Assembly: GCA_902779085.1 (NCBI GenBank)
Contig: CACYZY010000006.1
Span: 1-64,000, forward strand
DNA: 64,000 nt
Direction of reading: 5' to 3'
DNA from: an uncultured Bacteroidales bacterium
GTDB taxonomy: Bacteria > Bacteroidota > Bacteroidia > Bacteroidales > Bacteroidaceae
The notes under the pieces: generated by a model
What the model saw: the letters and a program-made list of their open reading frames with translations, nothing else
What the model was told of the DNA's origin: nothing
Databases searched by the model: none
Shown: in pieces, positions 35,106-44,995 of the stretch
How positions within the stretch are numbered: the stretch's first letter is position 1
Layout of the letters: every line of letters starts with the position of its first letter
Position numbers and translations under genes: made by a program

Positions 35106-35867
35106 TTATTTTTTTAACAGTTCTTGCAACTCAACAGGTTTGTTGGTAGTGATATAATCAACGTGCTTATCGACGTAATACTGCAACATTTCTGGACTAT
35201 CCACTGTCCATACATTCACCTCCACACCCAATTCTTGCGCTTGAGTGAGCCATTCAGGATGCTCTGACCTAAGAGCGTTTTGGTGATAGTCAATGCCTTT
35301 CAAGCCCAAACTCTTCACCTTCTTAGGGGAATAGTCGCCATCAAGATAATAGATATTGGTGTCAGGCAGCAACTTCTTGAAAGCCAAACAAGCATTGATA
35401 CTGAAAGCAATGATGTCAGTACGGTCTAACACACCATAATGTTTCAGCTTTCTTACTATCTTAGCAACACATTCATCCTCACGGTTTAAGTCGGAGAGTG
35501 ATTTCATTTCCAGTACCAATCTTATCTTCAACTCCTTTCCTTTTGCCAGGTATTCATCCAGTGTGGGTAATTTCTCTCCATTATCCAAACGTATGGCTCT
35601 TACCTGCTCAAATGTAGAGGTCTCCATGTTTACGCCTTTATACACCTTGTCGTGGTTTACCACCAACTCGCCATCGGCTGTCATCCATACATCGAACTCG
35701 GAACCATAGGCACCAATTGAGTCGGCCTTTACCAAAGCGGCAATGGAGTTTTGCGCAGATCCGGGTGTGTCCCAGAAACCACGATGACATATCACTTTCT
35801 GACCAAAGACAAAACCTTGAACGTTGGCCATTAACAAAGTCACTATTATCAACAGAACTTTTTTCAT
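35106..35867 (-). CDS. Exported glycerophosphodiester phosphodiesterase
   Basis: The 253-residue product has a signal peptide (MKKVLLIIVTLLMANVQGFVFG) and the GDPD catalytic pattern: CHRGFWDTPGSAQNS (His-Arg and Asn), then SEFDVWMTADGELVVNHD (Glu, Asp, His), and EMK at about 120. The C-terminal VNVWTVDSPEMLQYYVDKHVDYITTNKP is the barrel closure. It cleaves glycerophosphodiesters into glycerol phosphate and an alcohol in the periplasm. The gene 82 bases upstream encodes a glycerol-1-phosphate dehydrogenase, so the pair links to glycerol phosphate metabolism. Confidence 0.9.
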   Translation of the reverse strand: MKKVLLIIVTLLMANVQGFVFGQKVICHRGFWDTPGSAQNSIAALVKADSIGAYGSEFDVWMTADGELVVNHDKVYKGVNMETSTFEQVRAIRLDNGEKLPTLDEYLAKGKELKIRLVLEMKSLSDLNREDECVAKIVRKLKHYGVLDRTDIIAFSINACLAFKKLLPDTNIYYLDGDYSPKKVKSLGLKGIDYHQNALRSEHPEWLTQAQELGVEVNVWTVDSPEMLQYYVDKHVDYITTNKPVELQELLKK

Positions 35868-35949
35868 AATTATAATACTTTACCTCCAAATTGTCAAACA
35901 CCAGTCTTCTGCTTTCACATAACTACTTTCAGTCTGCATGTATCACCTA

Positions 35950-37416
35950 TTAGAGTGTCTCAAATTTCTTAGTCTTAATGAATAAGTCGTCTAACCATGC
36001 AGTGAGGTAACCGGTGCGAGCCACCAGACTCATGACATTGAATCGCTTGCTTAGATAAGGTACACACTCCAATGTTTGGCGCACATGTTCCCAACTGATT
36101 CCAGCTTCAATAGGACGAGTCGGCATGCGACCCAGTTTCAGGATATCATACAGTTGTCTTACAGGCATAATCTGCTGTGCCAAACGGTCTCGAACTTCGG
36201 GCCAGTATTCTTTCAGCTGTTGCAGTTCGAAGCTCAGCTTTTCAGGTGTCACGTAGTTTGACATTGCTACCTGCATACCCAGCTTCTGTAATCCCACCTT
36301 ACTGAGGGCTTCATGAGCTTTACGCTCGTAGGTTTCCAAAGTAGGCCATTCTTTGACACACTTCTTCACATCGAGCACTTCATCAAACGGGAATGCCAGC
36401 AATTTGTTGTATACAGCAGATATTGCTAATAATGCGATGCTCAGCAGTTTGCCATGGGATATCTTGTCTTTACCACTCACAGCACGTTCCATCTCCCAGA
36501 TGCCTGTAAGCTGGTGTTCAGCACCTGAAGAAGGCAGGTCACTCTTAACCACTTGCATGGCCAAACCACTCAGCAACAAGCCCTCCATCATCTTCTCAAT
36601 GTTCTTGCGCTCATCGATAGGTTCGCCTGCCATGATTCTTTCCACTGACAACATTGTTTCATGGTATCCGTTCTGACTCATTTTCCACGCCTTCTCATTG
36701 ATGTGGTCAATACCCATCCAGTCAGCCAGGATCCAGTCAGCACCTGCTGTCATCTTTGCCAGCAGGTCAGCATAGCCAGACTGATTCAGCTCTGTAGGTG
36801 CATGGATGATGATGTCGGTATCAGCTAATACCGCTTGTGGACCTGGACAGGGGAACGACTGCTTGATGCCGTTCATGCGGATAGCAGCTCCATAAGCCGT
36901 ATATCCACCATTTGAAGCAGCAGTAGGTACTACCATATAGTGTCGACCCGACAGGTGAGCGGCCAGTTTAGTAAGGTCATTCAAAGTACCAGCTCCAACG
37001 GCGATAGGTATCACTTCCACTGGCAGTTGGTGCAGGCGATCTAGTAAGATGCCCATGGTGTCGAAATTGGCATGCAGGTTCTTTCCTTCGTAGATAACAT
37101 GCTCTTCTACCACCACGCCGGCTTTCATCAGCGATTCCTCCACCTGCTTGCCTGCAATAGGAAAAGTGTTGGTGTCAGCCACAACAATTGCCTTGCAATG
37201 TGGGAACTGTTTCACAAACAACTCACCTACCTGGTCGATGATGCCAGCACCTATGCGCATGGCACGAGTATCGTTGATAGACTGCAAAGCCTGTTCCATC
37301 TGCAACATGCCATTTCTGAAGAAACGGGGTGTATAGGCAGGGTCTTCCTTAATCAAGGAATAGATATGCTGAATGATATCAGGATTAAACTCCAGTGAAA
37401 ACTCGTAATTTTGCAT
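35950..37416 (-). CDS. sn-glycerol-1-phosphate dehydrogenase (AraM/EgsA-type)
   Basis: The 488-residue cytoplasmic enzyme matches the iron-containing alcohol dehydrogenase branch of AraM and archaeal EgsA, which interconvert dihydroxyacetone phosphate and sn-glycerol-1-phosphate with NAD(P)H. Visible parts: nucleotide site GAGTLNDLTK at 141-150, PTAASNGGYTAYGAAI at 164-179, and metal ligands Asp217 (GYADLLAK), His301 (HQLTGIWE) and His321 (SHGKLL). The N-terminal part before residue 70 and the C-terminal ~90 residues are longer than in AraM. An exact promoter precedes the gene. The glycerophosphodiesterase gene follows. A sugar alcohol phosphate substrate cannot be excluded. Confidence 0.85.
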   Translation of the reverse strand: MQNYEFSLEFNPDIIQHIYSLIKEDPAYTPRFFRNGMLQMEQALQSINDTRAMRIGAGIIDQVGELFVKQFPHCKAIVVADTNTFPIAGKQVEESLMKAGVVVEEHVIYEGKNLHANFDTMGILLDRLHQLPVEVIPIAVGAGTLNDLTKLAAHLSGRHYMVVPTAASNGGYTAYGAAIRMNGIKQSFPCPGPQAVLADTDIIIHAPTELNQSGYADLLAKMTAGADWILADWMGIDHINEKAWKMSQNGYHETMLSVERIMAGEPIDERKNIEKMMEGLLLSGLAMQVVKSDLPSSGAEHQLTGIWEMERAVSGKDKISHGKLLSIALLAISAVYNKLLAFPFDEVLDVKKCVKEWPTLETYERKAHEALSKVGLQKLGMQVAMSNYVTPEKLSFELQQLKEYWPEVRDRLAQQIMPVRQLYDILKLGRMPTRPIEAGISWEHVRQTLECVPYLSKRFNVMSLVARTGYLTAWLDDLFIKTKKFETL

Positions 37417-37450
37417 ATATCAGTTTTTCTAACAAACGTTTTTCATCCAA

Positions 37451-37481
37451 CAAAAATATACAATGGTTTTGAATTATCAAA
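37451..37481 (-). promoter_or_regulatory. Promoter of the glycerol-1-phosphate dehydrogenase gene
   Basis: Minus strand TTTG (37481-37478), 19 bases, TATTTTTG (37458-37451), 35 bases before the ATG at 37416. It lies immediately after the stop codon of the upstream peptidase gene, so this unit starts independently. Confidence 0.75.
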
Positions 37482-37482
37482 A

Positions 37483-39393
37483 TTATTTCAGTCTATTCAC
37501 TGTAATCTTTGAAGGGTGAGCCTTCTCGTGGAAGATTTTAATGTCCGACTTGATGAAATCCTGTTCATCGGCCTGTGTAATATCGATGAATTGCTGCGGA
37601 TTCAGGTCGTTCAAAGGGAACCATGTGCTCTGCACCTGGACCACAATACGATGTCCTTTTTGGAAACAATGGGCAATGTCGGGAAGAGCAAACTTTACCT
37701 GTGTCACCTTTCCTGGCTTGAAACCTTCGGGATGTTCGAAGCTATTGCGGTATCTGCCTCTCATCACTTCTCCTCGCACTAGCATCTGATAGCTACCCAT
37801 AATGGTGGTTAGGGGTCTACCTCCATTGAATCGGTCCTCTATGTCCTTACTGTATTTGAAATCCTCGGGGAATTCGTCAATCACCTTTACTATAAAGTCT
37901 GCATCCGTGGTACTGATGGCCACTTGCAAGTCTGCCATGATTTCACCAGTAAGCGTTACATCCTCGGTTAGTACCTCACTACGGAAAGTCAATACATCAG
38001 GGCGACGCTCAGCAAAACGCTGGTCACGTGTCATATACTCGCGTGCCCTGCTTCTGCCGATCACATCGGTATAAGGAACGGGATGATTGGGGTCTGATGC
38101 GTAAAGACTGAATGAACTGCCTTTTTGTGGAGCTGCGTTACTTAGCTGTCCATCGGCTTGCAAATAGAAATTTACAGGTTCACTGTCTTTGGGTGGCCAC
38201 TGGTCGAATTTCTTCCATTCATTGGCACCTGTGATGAACATATAGATATGGTTGTCCAAGTCTGGTGTAGGTCCCTCACCATTCAAATAGTATTGGAAGA
38301 AGTTAAACTCCACCTCGTGCAGGTAATAGTCTGAAGTGTTTGCCCCGAAGTATATGTCCCCCAGGTGATTGCCCCTGTCGCGTTCCCATGCTCCATGAAA
38401 CCAAGGACCCATGATGAACTGCGTCTGTGTTTGCGGGCTCTGTTGTTTCAGTGCCTTATACACGCCCCAGGTACCGTAGCAGTCTTCTGCATCAAATAAC
38501 CCGCCTGTCAGCAAGATGGCTGGTTTTACATCTTTTAGGTGCCTGCGAGCATCGCGTGCTTGCCAAAAGGCATCGTAGTCTGGGTGTGCCATTAGGTCTT
38601 TCCAGAAGGCAATACTGTCACCTACAATCTTCGTGATGTTTTTGAGTGTCTTTTGTCTTAGGAAGAAACTATACTCGTCATCTTGGAAGAAAGGCTTCAT
38701 ACGGCTTTGTGTTGTGGTAGGAACAGGACGTGGTCGTCCAAAAAACTGAGCCACAAAGTTCAGCATGTCGGTAGTCATCAGTACCCCATGATGGTGATAG
38801 TCATCACCCATCCACCAGTCTGTCACTGGTGCCTGTGGAGATACCGCTTTGATGGCAGGATGTTCACTTAGAGCAGCCATCGTGGCATAAAACCCAGGGT
38901 AGGAGGTACCCAGCACACCAATGTTGCCATTAGTCTTAATATTGTTTACCAGCCATTCTGCCGTATCATATGTGTCACTGGCTTCGTCGATGTCTTTTGT
39001 GTCCTGTTTGTTAGCAATAAAAGGTCGAACATCTACAAAGTTGCCTTCACTCATCCATTTCCCTCTTACGTCTTGCAGTACAATAACATAACGTTGCCTT
39101 GCATAGTTGCGCAACTTACCCCACAAGTTAGAACTATAACCATTGCCGTAGGGCGATGCCTGATAGGGGGTACGTTGCATAATTACGGGTGTTAGCTTCG
39201 TGGCGTCGGTAGGTTCGTAAATAGCGGTAAACAGTTTTACGCCATCTCTCATCGGTATCATCACTTCACGCTTGGTATAATGTTGTTCAACCCATTCGCG
39301 TGTTACGTCTTGTGCCTGCATGCAAATGCCTATGAACATGCATACAATGCTTAAACTCCATCTTCTAAATGTTTTAGTCATATTTCTATTCAT
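37483..39393 (-). CDS. Exported CocE/NonD-family hydrolase (X-Pro dipeptidyl-peptidase type)
   Basis: The 636-residue product carries a signal peptide (about 1-28, ending CMQAQD). The catalytic domain of the X-Pro dipeptidyl-peptidase/cocaine-esterase (S15) family is clear: VMIPMRDGVKLFTAIYEP, the nucleophile elbow GTSYPGF with Ser164, an Asp in LLTGGLFDAEDCYG, and a His in GPWFHGAWERDRG. A C-terminal jelly-roll domain (about 400-636) ends the protein, as in the family. Members remove X-Pro dipeptides or hydrolyse acyl esters/amides in the periplasm. The precise substrate is not readable. A second ATG at 39381 is a possible start. Divergent from topB. Confidence 0.88.
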   Translation of the reverse strand: MNRNMTKTFRRWSLSIVCMFIGICMQAQDVTREWVEQHYTKREVMIPMRDGVKLFTAIYEPTDATKLTPVIMQRTPYQASPYGNGYSSNLWGKLRNYARQRYVIVLQDVRGKWMSEGNFVDVRPFIANKQDTKDIDEASDTYDTAEWLVNNIKTNGNIGVLGTSYPGFYATMAALSEHPAIKAVSPQAPVTDWWMGDDYHHHGVLMTTDMLNFVAQFFGRPRPVPTTTQSRMKPFFQDDEYSFFLRQKTLKNITKIVGDSIAFWKDLMAHPDYDAFWQARDARRHLKDVKPAILLTGGLFDAEDCYGTWGVYKALKQQSPQTQTQFIMGPWFHGAWERDRGNHLGDIYFGANTSDYYLHEVEFNFFQYYLNGEGPTPDLDNHIYMFITGANEWKKFDQWPPKDSEPVNFYLQADGQLSNAAPQKGSSFSLYASDPNHPVPYTDVIGRSRAREYMTRDQRFAERRPDVLTFRSEVLTEDVTLTGEIMADLQVAISTTDADFIVKVIDEFPEDFKYSKDIEDRFNGGRPLTTIMGSYQMLVRGEVMRGRYRNSFEHPEGFKPGKVTQVKFALPDIAHCFQKGHRIVVQVQSTWFPLNDLNPQQFIDITQADEQDFIKSDIKIFHEKAHPSKITVNRLK

Positions 39394-39421
39394 TTTGTTA
39401 TCAATAATTGGGAATATGGTG

Positions 39422-39429
39422 CAAATATA
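39422..39429 (-). promoter_or_regulatory. Promoter -7 element of the CocE-type hydrolase gene
   Basis: TATATTTG on the minus strand, 28 bases before the ATG; a TTG lies 20 bases upstream. Confidence 0.6.
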
Positions 39430-39522
39430 TAGAAAACGCCCTTTTCATGCAATCGCTTATACTATTTTTTATGTCTTCAAATAAAATAGACTGCGCCTCA
39501 ACATAAAAAATAAACTGTTTAT

Positions 39523-39553
39523 TTTGTTCTGTCTTTGGCTTGCATTATCTTTG
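39523..39553 (+). promoter_or_regulatory. topB promoter
   Basis: TTTG (39523-39526), 19 bases, TATCTTTG (39546-39553): exact consensus, 19 bases before the ATG at 39573. It shows that the upstream frame extension to 39540 is not translated. Confidence 0.75.
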
Positions 39554-39572
39554 CCCCTCAAATAATGATAAT

Positions 39573-41855
39573 ATGATTGTTTGCATTGCAGAGAAACCAT
39601 CGGTGGCAAGGGATATCGCGCAAGTCTTGGGAGCTCGTGAACGAAAAGACGGTTATATTGAAGGTAATGGGTATCAAGTGACCTGGACCTTCGGGCATCT
39701 TTGTACCCTGAAAGAACCACAAGACTACTCGGACTCTTGGAAGTCATGGAGCCTGGGGGCATTGCCTATGGTACCTCCACGTTTCGGCATCAAACTCATA
39801 GCTAATGATACCTATGAGAAACAGTTTCATATTATCGAAGGACTGATGCAGAAAGCCGACATGATTATCAATTGCGGTGATGCTGGTCAAGAGGGCGAAC
39901 TGATTCAGCGATGGGTGATGCAAAAGGCTGGTGCCAAGTGCCCAGTTAAGCGACTATGGATATCGTCGCTGACAGAAGAATCTATCCGCGAAGGTTTCCA
40001 ACACTTGCACGAGGCTTCCGACTATCAGTCGCTCTATGAGGCAGGGCTGAGCCGTGCAATTGGCGACTGGCTCTTGGGTATGAATGCTACACGTCTTTAT
40101 ACAATTAAATATGGTCAGAACCGTCAAGTACTGAGTATTGGACGTGTACAGACCCCTACCTTGGCATTGATTGTGAGTCGCCAGCAGGAAATCGAGAACT
40201 TCGTACCTAGGCAGTATTGGGAACTGAAAACTACCTATCGTGAAATGTTGTTCAGTGCAGTTGTGAAAAAGAGTGATGAAGAACTGATTGCTGAGGCTGA
40301 GAAGAACAAGAAAGACGATGAGCCTATTGATATCTCAAAGATAGATAATCCGGGAATGGAACCTATTGCCAATGAAAATGATGGCTTGGCACTAGTGGAA
40401 CATCTGAAGAACCTGCCTTTTGAGGTGTCTGATGTAACAAAGAAACCAGGTAAAGAGTATCCTCCTCGTTTGTATGACCTAACCTCGTTGCAGGTGGATT
40501 GCAATAAGAAGTTTAACTTCAGTGCCGACGAAACGCTCAAACTTATCCAGAGTCTTTATGAGAAGAAGGTAACTACCTATCCGCGTGTTGATACTACTTT
40601 CTTGAGTGACGACATCTATCCCAAGTGCTCGAATATACTCAGGGGGTTAAAAGGTTATGAAGCTTTGACGGCACCATTGCAAGGGAAGGCCTTACCCAAG
40701 AGTAAGAAAGTATTTGACAACTCAAAGGTTACTGACCACCATGCCATTATCCCAACAGGTCAGCCACCTGTGAATCTTACAGATCAAGAGAAGAAAGTGT
40801 TCGACCTTGTGGCTCGACATTTTATTGCCGTGTTCTACCCCGAATGCAAGATCAGCACTACCACCATCGAGGGTAGGGTAGAAGATATCCCATTCAGAAC
40901 CAGTGGGCGCCAAGTCATAGATCCAGGCTGGCGAGTGGTGTTTGCACAAACTGAAAATGGTAAGTTGAAGATAGAGAATGATGAAGCAGAAGTTAACAAT
41001 TCTTCATCTGCAGGGGATAATGTTCTAAGTTCAATATTAAATCTTCAGTTTAAGAAAGGTGAGCAAGGCCCTCACATCCCTGAACTGCAAGAGAAATGGA
41101 CACAACCTCCTCGCCCTTATACAGAAGCTACCTTACTCCGTGCGATGGAAACAGCAGGTAAGCTGGTGGATAACGACGAATTGCGAGATGCCTTGAAAGA
41201 AAATGGTATTGGACGTCCTTCTACACGAGCTGCTATTATAGAAACTTTGTTTAAGCGCAATTATATCCGTAAAGAACGAAAAAACCTGGTGGCGACTCCT
41301 ACGGGCATTGAACTGATAGGATTAATTCGTGAAGACCTGCTCAAGAGTGCTGAACTGACTGGTTTGTGGGAGAAGAAATTGCGTGAAATAGAGAAGAAAA
41401 CCTATAAGGCAAGTCAGTTCCTTGACGAGTTGAAACAAATGGTGACGGAGATCGTGAATGCCGTGTTATCAGATAACTCCAATCGACGCATCACGGTGGT
41501 GAATCCTGGAGAGGAAAAGAAAAAGAAGAAGGCAACTCGATCAGCTAAAGCTGCAGTTTCCCAAGAGCAACCTGTCAAAAGACAGCGTTCTCAAAGACCA
41601 ACCTCCTCCTTGGGGAATGGAGACCATATTGTAAAACAGCAAGATTCGAGCCAAGTTCAATCTACCCCAACCGAGTCGCAGCAAAATGGAAGCACAGTTC
41701 AATCATCAAAGATCAATACTCCGAACGATAGCATCATTGGTCAGCCCTGTCCTGTCTGTGGCAAAGGCCACATCATTAAAGGTAATACCGCTTATGGTTG
41801 CTCGGAATGGAAGTCAGGTTGCACTTTCCGTTTGCCGTTTCAAGTAAAGCAGTAG
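39573..41855 (+). CDS. topB: DNA topoisomerase III
   Basis: A type IA topoisomerase that passes DNA strands during decatenation and recombination. The 760-residue product starts MIVCIAEKPSVARDIAQVLG (Toprim domain), has the acidic Toprim site NCGDAGQEGELIQRW, and the catalytic tyrosine Tyr336 in TYPRVDTTFLS. The GIGRPSTRAAIIETLFKRNYI segment is also typical. After residue about 650 comes a low-complexity Ser/Gln/Lys-rich linker and a single zinc-ribbon (PCPVCGKGHIIKG with two more Cys, about 725-750). RecQ, its usual functional partner, is encoded 27 kb away in this window. Confidence 0.95.
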   Translation: MIVCIAEKPSVARDIAQVLGARERKDGYIEGNGYQVTWTFGHLCTLKEPQDYSDSWKSWSLGALPMVPPRFGIKLIANDTYEKQFHIIEGLMQKADMIINCGDAGQEGELIQRWVMQKAGAKCPVKRLWISSLTEESIREGFQHLHEASDYQSLYEAGLSRAIGDWLLGMNATRLYTIKYGQNRQVLSIGRVQTPTLALIVSRQQEIENFVPRQYWELKTTYREMLFSAVVKKSDEELIAEAEKNKKDDEPIDISKIDNPGMEPIANENDGLALVEHLKNLPFEVSDVTKKPGKEYPPRLYDLTSLQVDCNKKFNFSADETLKLIQSLYEKKVTTYPRVDTTFLSDDIYPKCSNILRGLKGYEALTAPLQGKALPKSKKVFDNSKVTDHHAIIPTGQPPVNLTDQEKKVFDLVARHFIAVFYPECKISTTTIEGRVEDIPFRTSGRQVIDPGWRVVFAQTENGKLKIENDEAEVNNSSSAGDNVLSSILNLQFKKGEQGPHIPELQEKWTQPPRPYTEATLLRAMETAGKLVDNDELRDALKENGIGRPSTRAAIIETLFKRNYIRKERKNLVATPTGIELIGLIREDLLKSAELTGLWEKKLREIEKKTYKASQFLDELKQMVTEIVNAVLSDNSNRRITVVNPGEEKKKKKATRSAKAAVSQEQPVKRQRSQRPTSSLGNGDHIVKQQDSSQVQSTPTESQQNGSTVQSSKINTPNDSIIGQPCPVCGKGHIIKGNTAYGCSEWKSGCTFRLPFQVKQ

Positions 41856-41872
41856 AATTAAAGCATACATAC

Positions 41873-41906
41873 AAAAGAAGGACACTCCTGAGAGTGCCCT
41901 TCTTTC
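41873..41906. terminator. Bidirectional terminator between topB and the M20 peptidase gene
   Basis: AAGAAGG-A-CACTC, loop CTGA, GAGTG-C-CCTTCTT with one mismatch, flanked by A's and TTTCTTATTT. Serves two convergent genes. Confidence 0.8.
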
Positions 41907-41943
41907 TTATTTATAACAACTCAGTTTAATTACAAAGTATGAT

Positions 41944-43293
41944 TTAGAAATTCTGGTGGAATTCTACCACTGCTTCTATGCCCTTGCGGAAAATCTCCAA
42001 AGGGAAGTTCTCGTTGGGAGAATGTATGGCGTCGCTCTCTAAGCCGAATCCCATGAGTACTGTTTTGATGCCCAGTACCTTCTCGAAGGTGGCAATGATA
42101 GGAATGCTACCTCCACGACGAACAGCTAACGGTTTTTTGCCAAACGCTTTTTCGAAACCCTTCTCGGCTGCCTTGTAAGCTGGTAATGAGATTGGGCACA
42201 CATAACTTTCACCTCCATGTAGGTAGTCCACCTTCACCTTTACGCTTTTGGGCGCTATTGATTGCAGGTAGTCCATCATCAGTTGTCCAATCTTCTCGTT
42301 GTCCTGATGAGGTACCAAACGGGTAGATATCTTAGCATATGCCTTGCTCGGGATTACCGTCTTGGCTCCCTCACCAGTATAGCCACCCCAGATGCCACAT
42401 ACGTCAAACGAAGGTCGGCAACTGTTTCGCTCCAGTGTACTGTAGCCCTTTTCGCCACATAGCTCTTCTACATCGATGGCTTTTTTATATTTCTCCAGAT
42501 CAAATGGGATGTGGGCAATCATTTCACGCTCCTCCGCCGGCACCTCCTCAACATCATCGTAGAAGTGGGGTATGGTAATGCGCCCGTCAGCATCCGTCAT
42601 CTGTGCAATTAGTTTACAAAGCACATTGATCGGATTAGCAACGGCACCCCCGAAATGACCACTGTGCAGGTCGCGATTTGGGCCAGTTACTTCTACTTGC
42701 CAATAAGATAAACCACGCAGACCAGTAGTCAGAGAGGGAAGGTCTTTGCCTAACATTGAGGTATCAGATACCAGTATGATGTCAGCTTTGAGCAGTTCCT
42801 TGTGCTTCTCGCAGAAAGGTTCTAAACTCATCGAACCAATCTCCTCTTCGCCTTCAAGGATGAATTTTACGTTGTTTCTCAATAGGTTATGCTTTACTAC
42901 ATACTCAAAAGCCTTGGTCTGAATGAAACTCTGTCCCTTGTCATCGTCGGCACCACGAGCCCAGATAATATCATCTTTGATAACAGGCTCAAATGGGTCG
43001 GTTTTCCATAATTCCAGAGGTTCAACAGGCATTACATCGTAATGTCCGTATATCAAAATGGTCTTTGCCTTCGGATCCACTATCTTCTCGGCATATACCA
43101 TTGGGTTGCCATCAGATGGCATCACCTCTGCCTTGTCGGCACCAGCTGCCAATAATAGCTCTTTCCAACGCTCGGCACAACGAATCATATCGTTTTTGTG
43201 TGCCGATTCTGAACTAATGCTGGGGATGCGTATCAAGCTGAACAGTTCATCAATCATGCGCTGCTCATTGTCTTGGATGTATTGTTTAATCAT
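41944..43293 (-). CDS. M20-family dipeptidase
   Basis: The 449-residue cytoplasmic protein has the M20 metallopeptidase pattern: [20 protein letters not shown] (metal His and catalytic Asp), [10 protein letters not shown] (bridging Asp), EGEEEIGS (catalytic base and metal Glu), VSDTS (metal Asp), and the closing [14 protein letters not shown] with [12 protein letters not shown] (metal His). It belongs to the dipeptidase/PepV-carnosinase-like branch. It cleaves dipeptides after peptide uptake. The start overlaps the aroC stop by ATGA, so the two are translationally coupled although unrelated in pathway. Confidence 0.92.
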   Translation of the reverse strand: MIKQYIQDNEQRMIDELFSLIRIPSISSESAHKNDMIRCAERWKELLLAAGADKAEVMPSDGNPMVYAEKIVDPKAKTILIYGHYDVMPVEPLELWKTDPFEPVIKDDIIWARGADDDKGQSFIQTKAFEYVVKHNLLRNNVKFILEGEEEIGSMSLEPFCEKHKELLKADIILVSDTSMLGKDLPSLTTGLRGLSYWQVEVTGPNRDLHSGHFGGAVANPINVLCKLIAQMTDADGRITIPHFYDDVEEVPAEEREMIAHIPFDLEKYKKAIDVEELCGEKGYSTLERNSCRPSFDVCGIWGGYTGEGAKTVIPSKAYAKISTRLVPHQDNEKIGQLMMDYLQSIAPKSVKVKVDYLHGGESYVCPISLPAYKAAEKGFEKAFGKKPLAVRRGGSIPIIATFEKVLGIKTVLMGFGLESDAIHSPNENFPLEIFRKGIEAVVEFHQNF

Positions 43294-44366
43294 AGCTTGG
43301 TTGTTTTGTTGAGTAAGTAATAGTCGAGGATAGTCATAGCGGTCATTGCCTCTACAATTGGTACGGCTCTTGGCAAAACACAGGGGTCGTGTCGGCCACG
43401 GGCTTTCACTATAGCATCCTCTCCATTCACGTTTACCGTTGGTTGTTCAGTTAGCAAGGTGGCCACAGGTTTGAAAGCTACACGGAAATAGATGTCCTGT
43501 CCGTTGCTGATACCGCCCTGTATGCCTCCCGAATGGTTTGTCTTGGTACTGATGATACCTTCTTTATTATAGAAGATGTCATTCTGCTCTGAGCCACGCA
43601 TGTTCATGCCACCAAACCCCTCGCCATATTCAAATCCTTTGGCGGCATTGATACTCATCATGGCACTTGCCAAAGCCGCATGGAGCTTGCCAAACACTGG
43701 CTCTCCCAAGCCTACAGGACAACCTTGTACCACGCATCTGATTGCGCCGCCAATGGAATCTCCTTCCGCTTTCACCTCCTTAATCAAATCCTCCATTTCT
43801 TGCGCTTTTGCAAGGTCTGGGCATCGCACAGGAGTCTGCTCTATCAAACTGAAGTCGTAGCTTGTATAACTCTTTTCCAAATAGATGTTACCCACTTGTT
43901 GGGTATAAGCCGTGATGCTGATACCCAGTTGCTTGAGTGCTAACTTGGCCAAAGCGCCACCCACCACACGGGCAATGGTTTCGCGAGCTGATGAGCGTCC
44001 TCCACCCCGATGGTCACGAATGCCATATTTCATTTGATAGGTAAAGTCGGCATGTGAAGGACGAAATACCTCACGCAAGTTGTCATAATCGTTGCTATGC
44101 TGGTTGGTGTTATGAACCAAAAAACCTATGGGAGTGCCTGTAGATTTACCCTCGAACACGCCAGAAAGCAGTTCCACTTCATCAGCTTCCTGACGCGATG
44201 TAGTCAGCGCTGATTGTCCTGGTTTCCTGCGGGCCAGCTCCCGTTGAATGAAATCCAAGTCGATGCCAATGCCAGCTGGCATGCCATCCACTACACCTCC
44301 TATGCCAACGCCATGCGATTCACCAAAGGTGGTCAGTTTGAATAGGTGGCCAAAAGAGTTAGACAT
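43290..44366 (-). CDS. aroC: Chorismate synthase
   Basis: AroC converts 5-enolpyruvylshikimate-3-phosphate to chorismate using reduced FMN, the last step of the shikimate trunk. The 358-residue product shows the three signature regions: [21 protein letters not shown], the arginine-rich [21 protein letters not shown], and [19 protein letters not shown]. Length is normal. It is placed after a SlyD-like isomerase gene (13 bases) and overlaps the peptidase gene. Confidence 0.97.
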   Translation of the reverse strand: MSNSFGHLFKLTTFGESHGVGIGGVVDGMPAGIGIDLDFIQRELARRKPGQSALTTSRQEADEVELLSGVFEGKSTGTPIGFLVHNTNQHSNDYDNLREVFRPSHADFTYQMKYGIRDHRGGGRSSARETIARVVGGALAKLALKQLGISITAYTQQVGNIYLEKSYTSYDFSLIEQTPVRCPDLAKAQEMEDLIKEVKAEGDSIGGAIRCVVQGCPVGLGEPVFGKLHAALASAMMSINAAKGFEYGEGFGGMNMRGSEQNDIFYNKEGIISTKTNHSGGIQGGISNGQDIYFRVAFKPVATLLTEQPTVNVNGEDAIVKARGRHDPCVLPRAVPIVEAMTAMTILDYYLLNKTTKL

Positions 44367-44379
44367 AGCTGTTTATCTT

Positions 44380-44961
44380 TTATTGGCAGTTGCATCCTTC
44401 ACCACATCCGCCTTCGCCGCAACCACCATCACTGCAGCCAGCGCATCCTCCACAGTTGCCTCCACAACCACCTTCGCCACTCATCACCTTCGCCATTGCA
44501 GCCAACTCTTCGTTGGTAGCAGGACGTGTTTCAATGATGGAGCCCGTGAAATGCAGGTCGCAACCAGCTAATGGATGGTTTAGGTCAACCGTCACTTCTG
44601 TATCGGTAATGCTACTTACGCTGGCGTTGAAATGCTGACCTTCCGCATTCATCAAAGGAATGATGGCACCCTCAACGATATGCTCGCTGTCAAACTTGCC
44701 GTCAATTTCAAAAGTCTTTTTGGGCAGAGCCACAACCTGACGCTCATCATAGATGCCGTATGCATTTTCTTTCTTTATCACGAAATCGAAGGTGTCGCCT
44801 TCTTTCAGGTCCTTTATGTTCTCCTCGAACTCGGGCAGTGTAAGTCCCAGTCCACTAATAAACTCGAAAGGCTTCTCTGCTGGAGCCTCTTCTGCAAAAT
44901 CCCTGTCGCCATCCTCAATGGTGTAGAGCTTGTAGGCAACACTTATAAACTTGTTTTCCAT
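44380..44961 (-). CDS. slyD: SlyD-like FKBP peptidyl-prolyl isomerase with cysteine-rich tail
   Basis: The 193-residue protein has the SlyD domain plan: an FKBP half at each end (FISVAYKLYTIEDGD; LNHPLAGCDLHFTGSI) and the inserted IF chaperone domain between about 70 and 125 (AYGIYDERQVVALPKKTFE). The final ~30 residues are glycine-rich with eight Cys (GGC, GNC, GGC, AGC, GGC, GGC, EGC, NC), in place of the His-rich tail of E. coli SlyD. Such a tail should bind soft metals (Ni, Zn, Cu) or redox change. Likely roles: folding helper and metal store/delivery. It has its own exact promoter and precedes aroC. Confidence 0.92.
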   Translation of the reverse strand: MENKFISVAYKLYTIEDGDRDFAEEAPAEKPFEFISGLGLTLPEFEENIKDLKEGDTFDFVIKKENAYGIYDERQVVALPKKTFEIDGKFDSEHIVEGAIIPLMNAEGQHFNASVSSITDTEVTVDLNHPLAGCDLHFTGSIIETRPATNEELAAMAKVMSGEGGCGGNCGGCAGCSDGGCGEGGCGEGCNCQ

Positions 44962-44995
44962 TCTAAATAATTGTTCTTATAAATAATATTGATTG

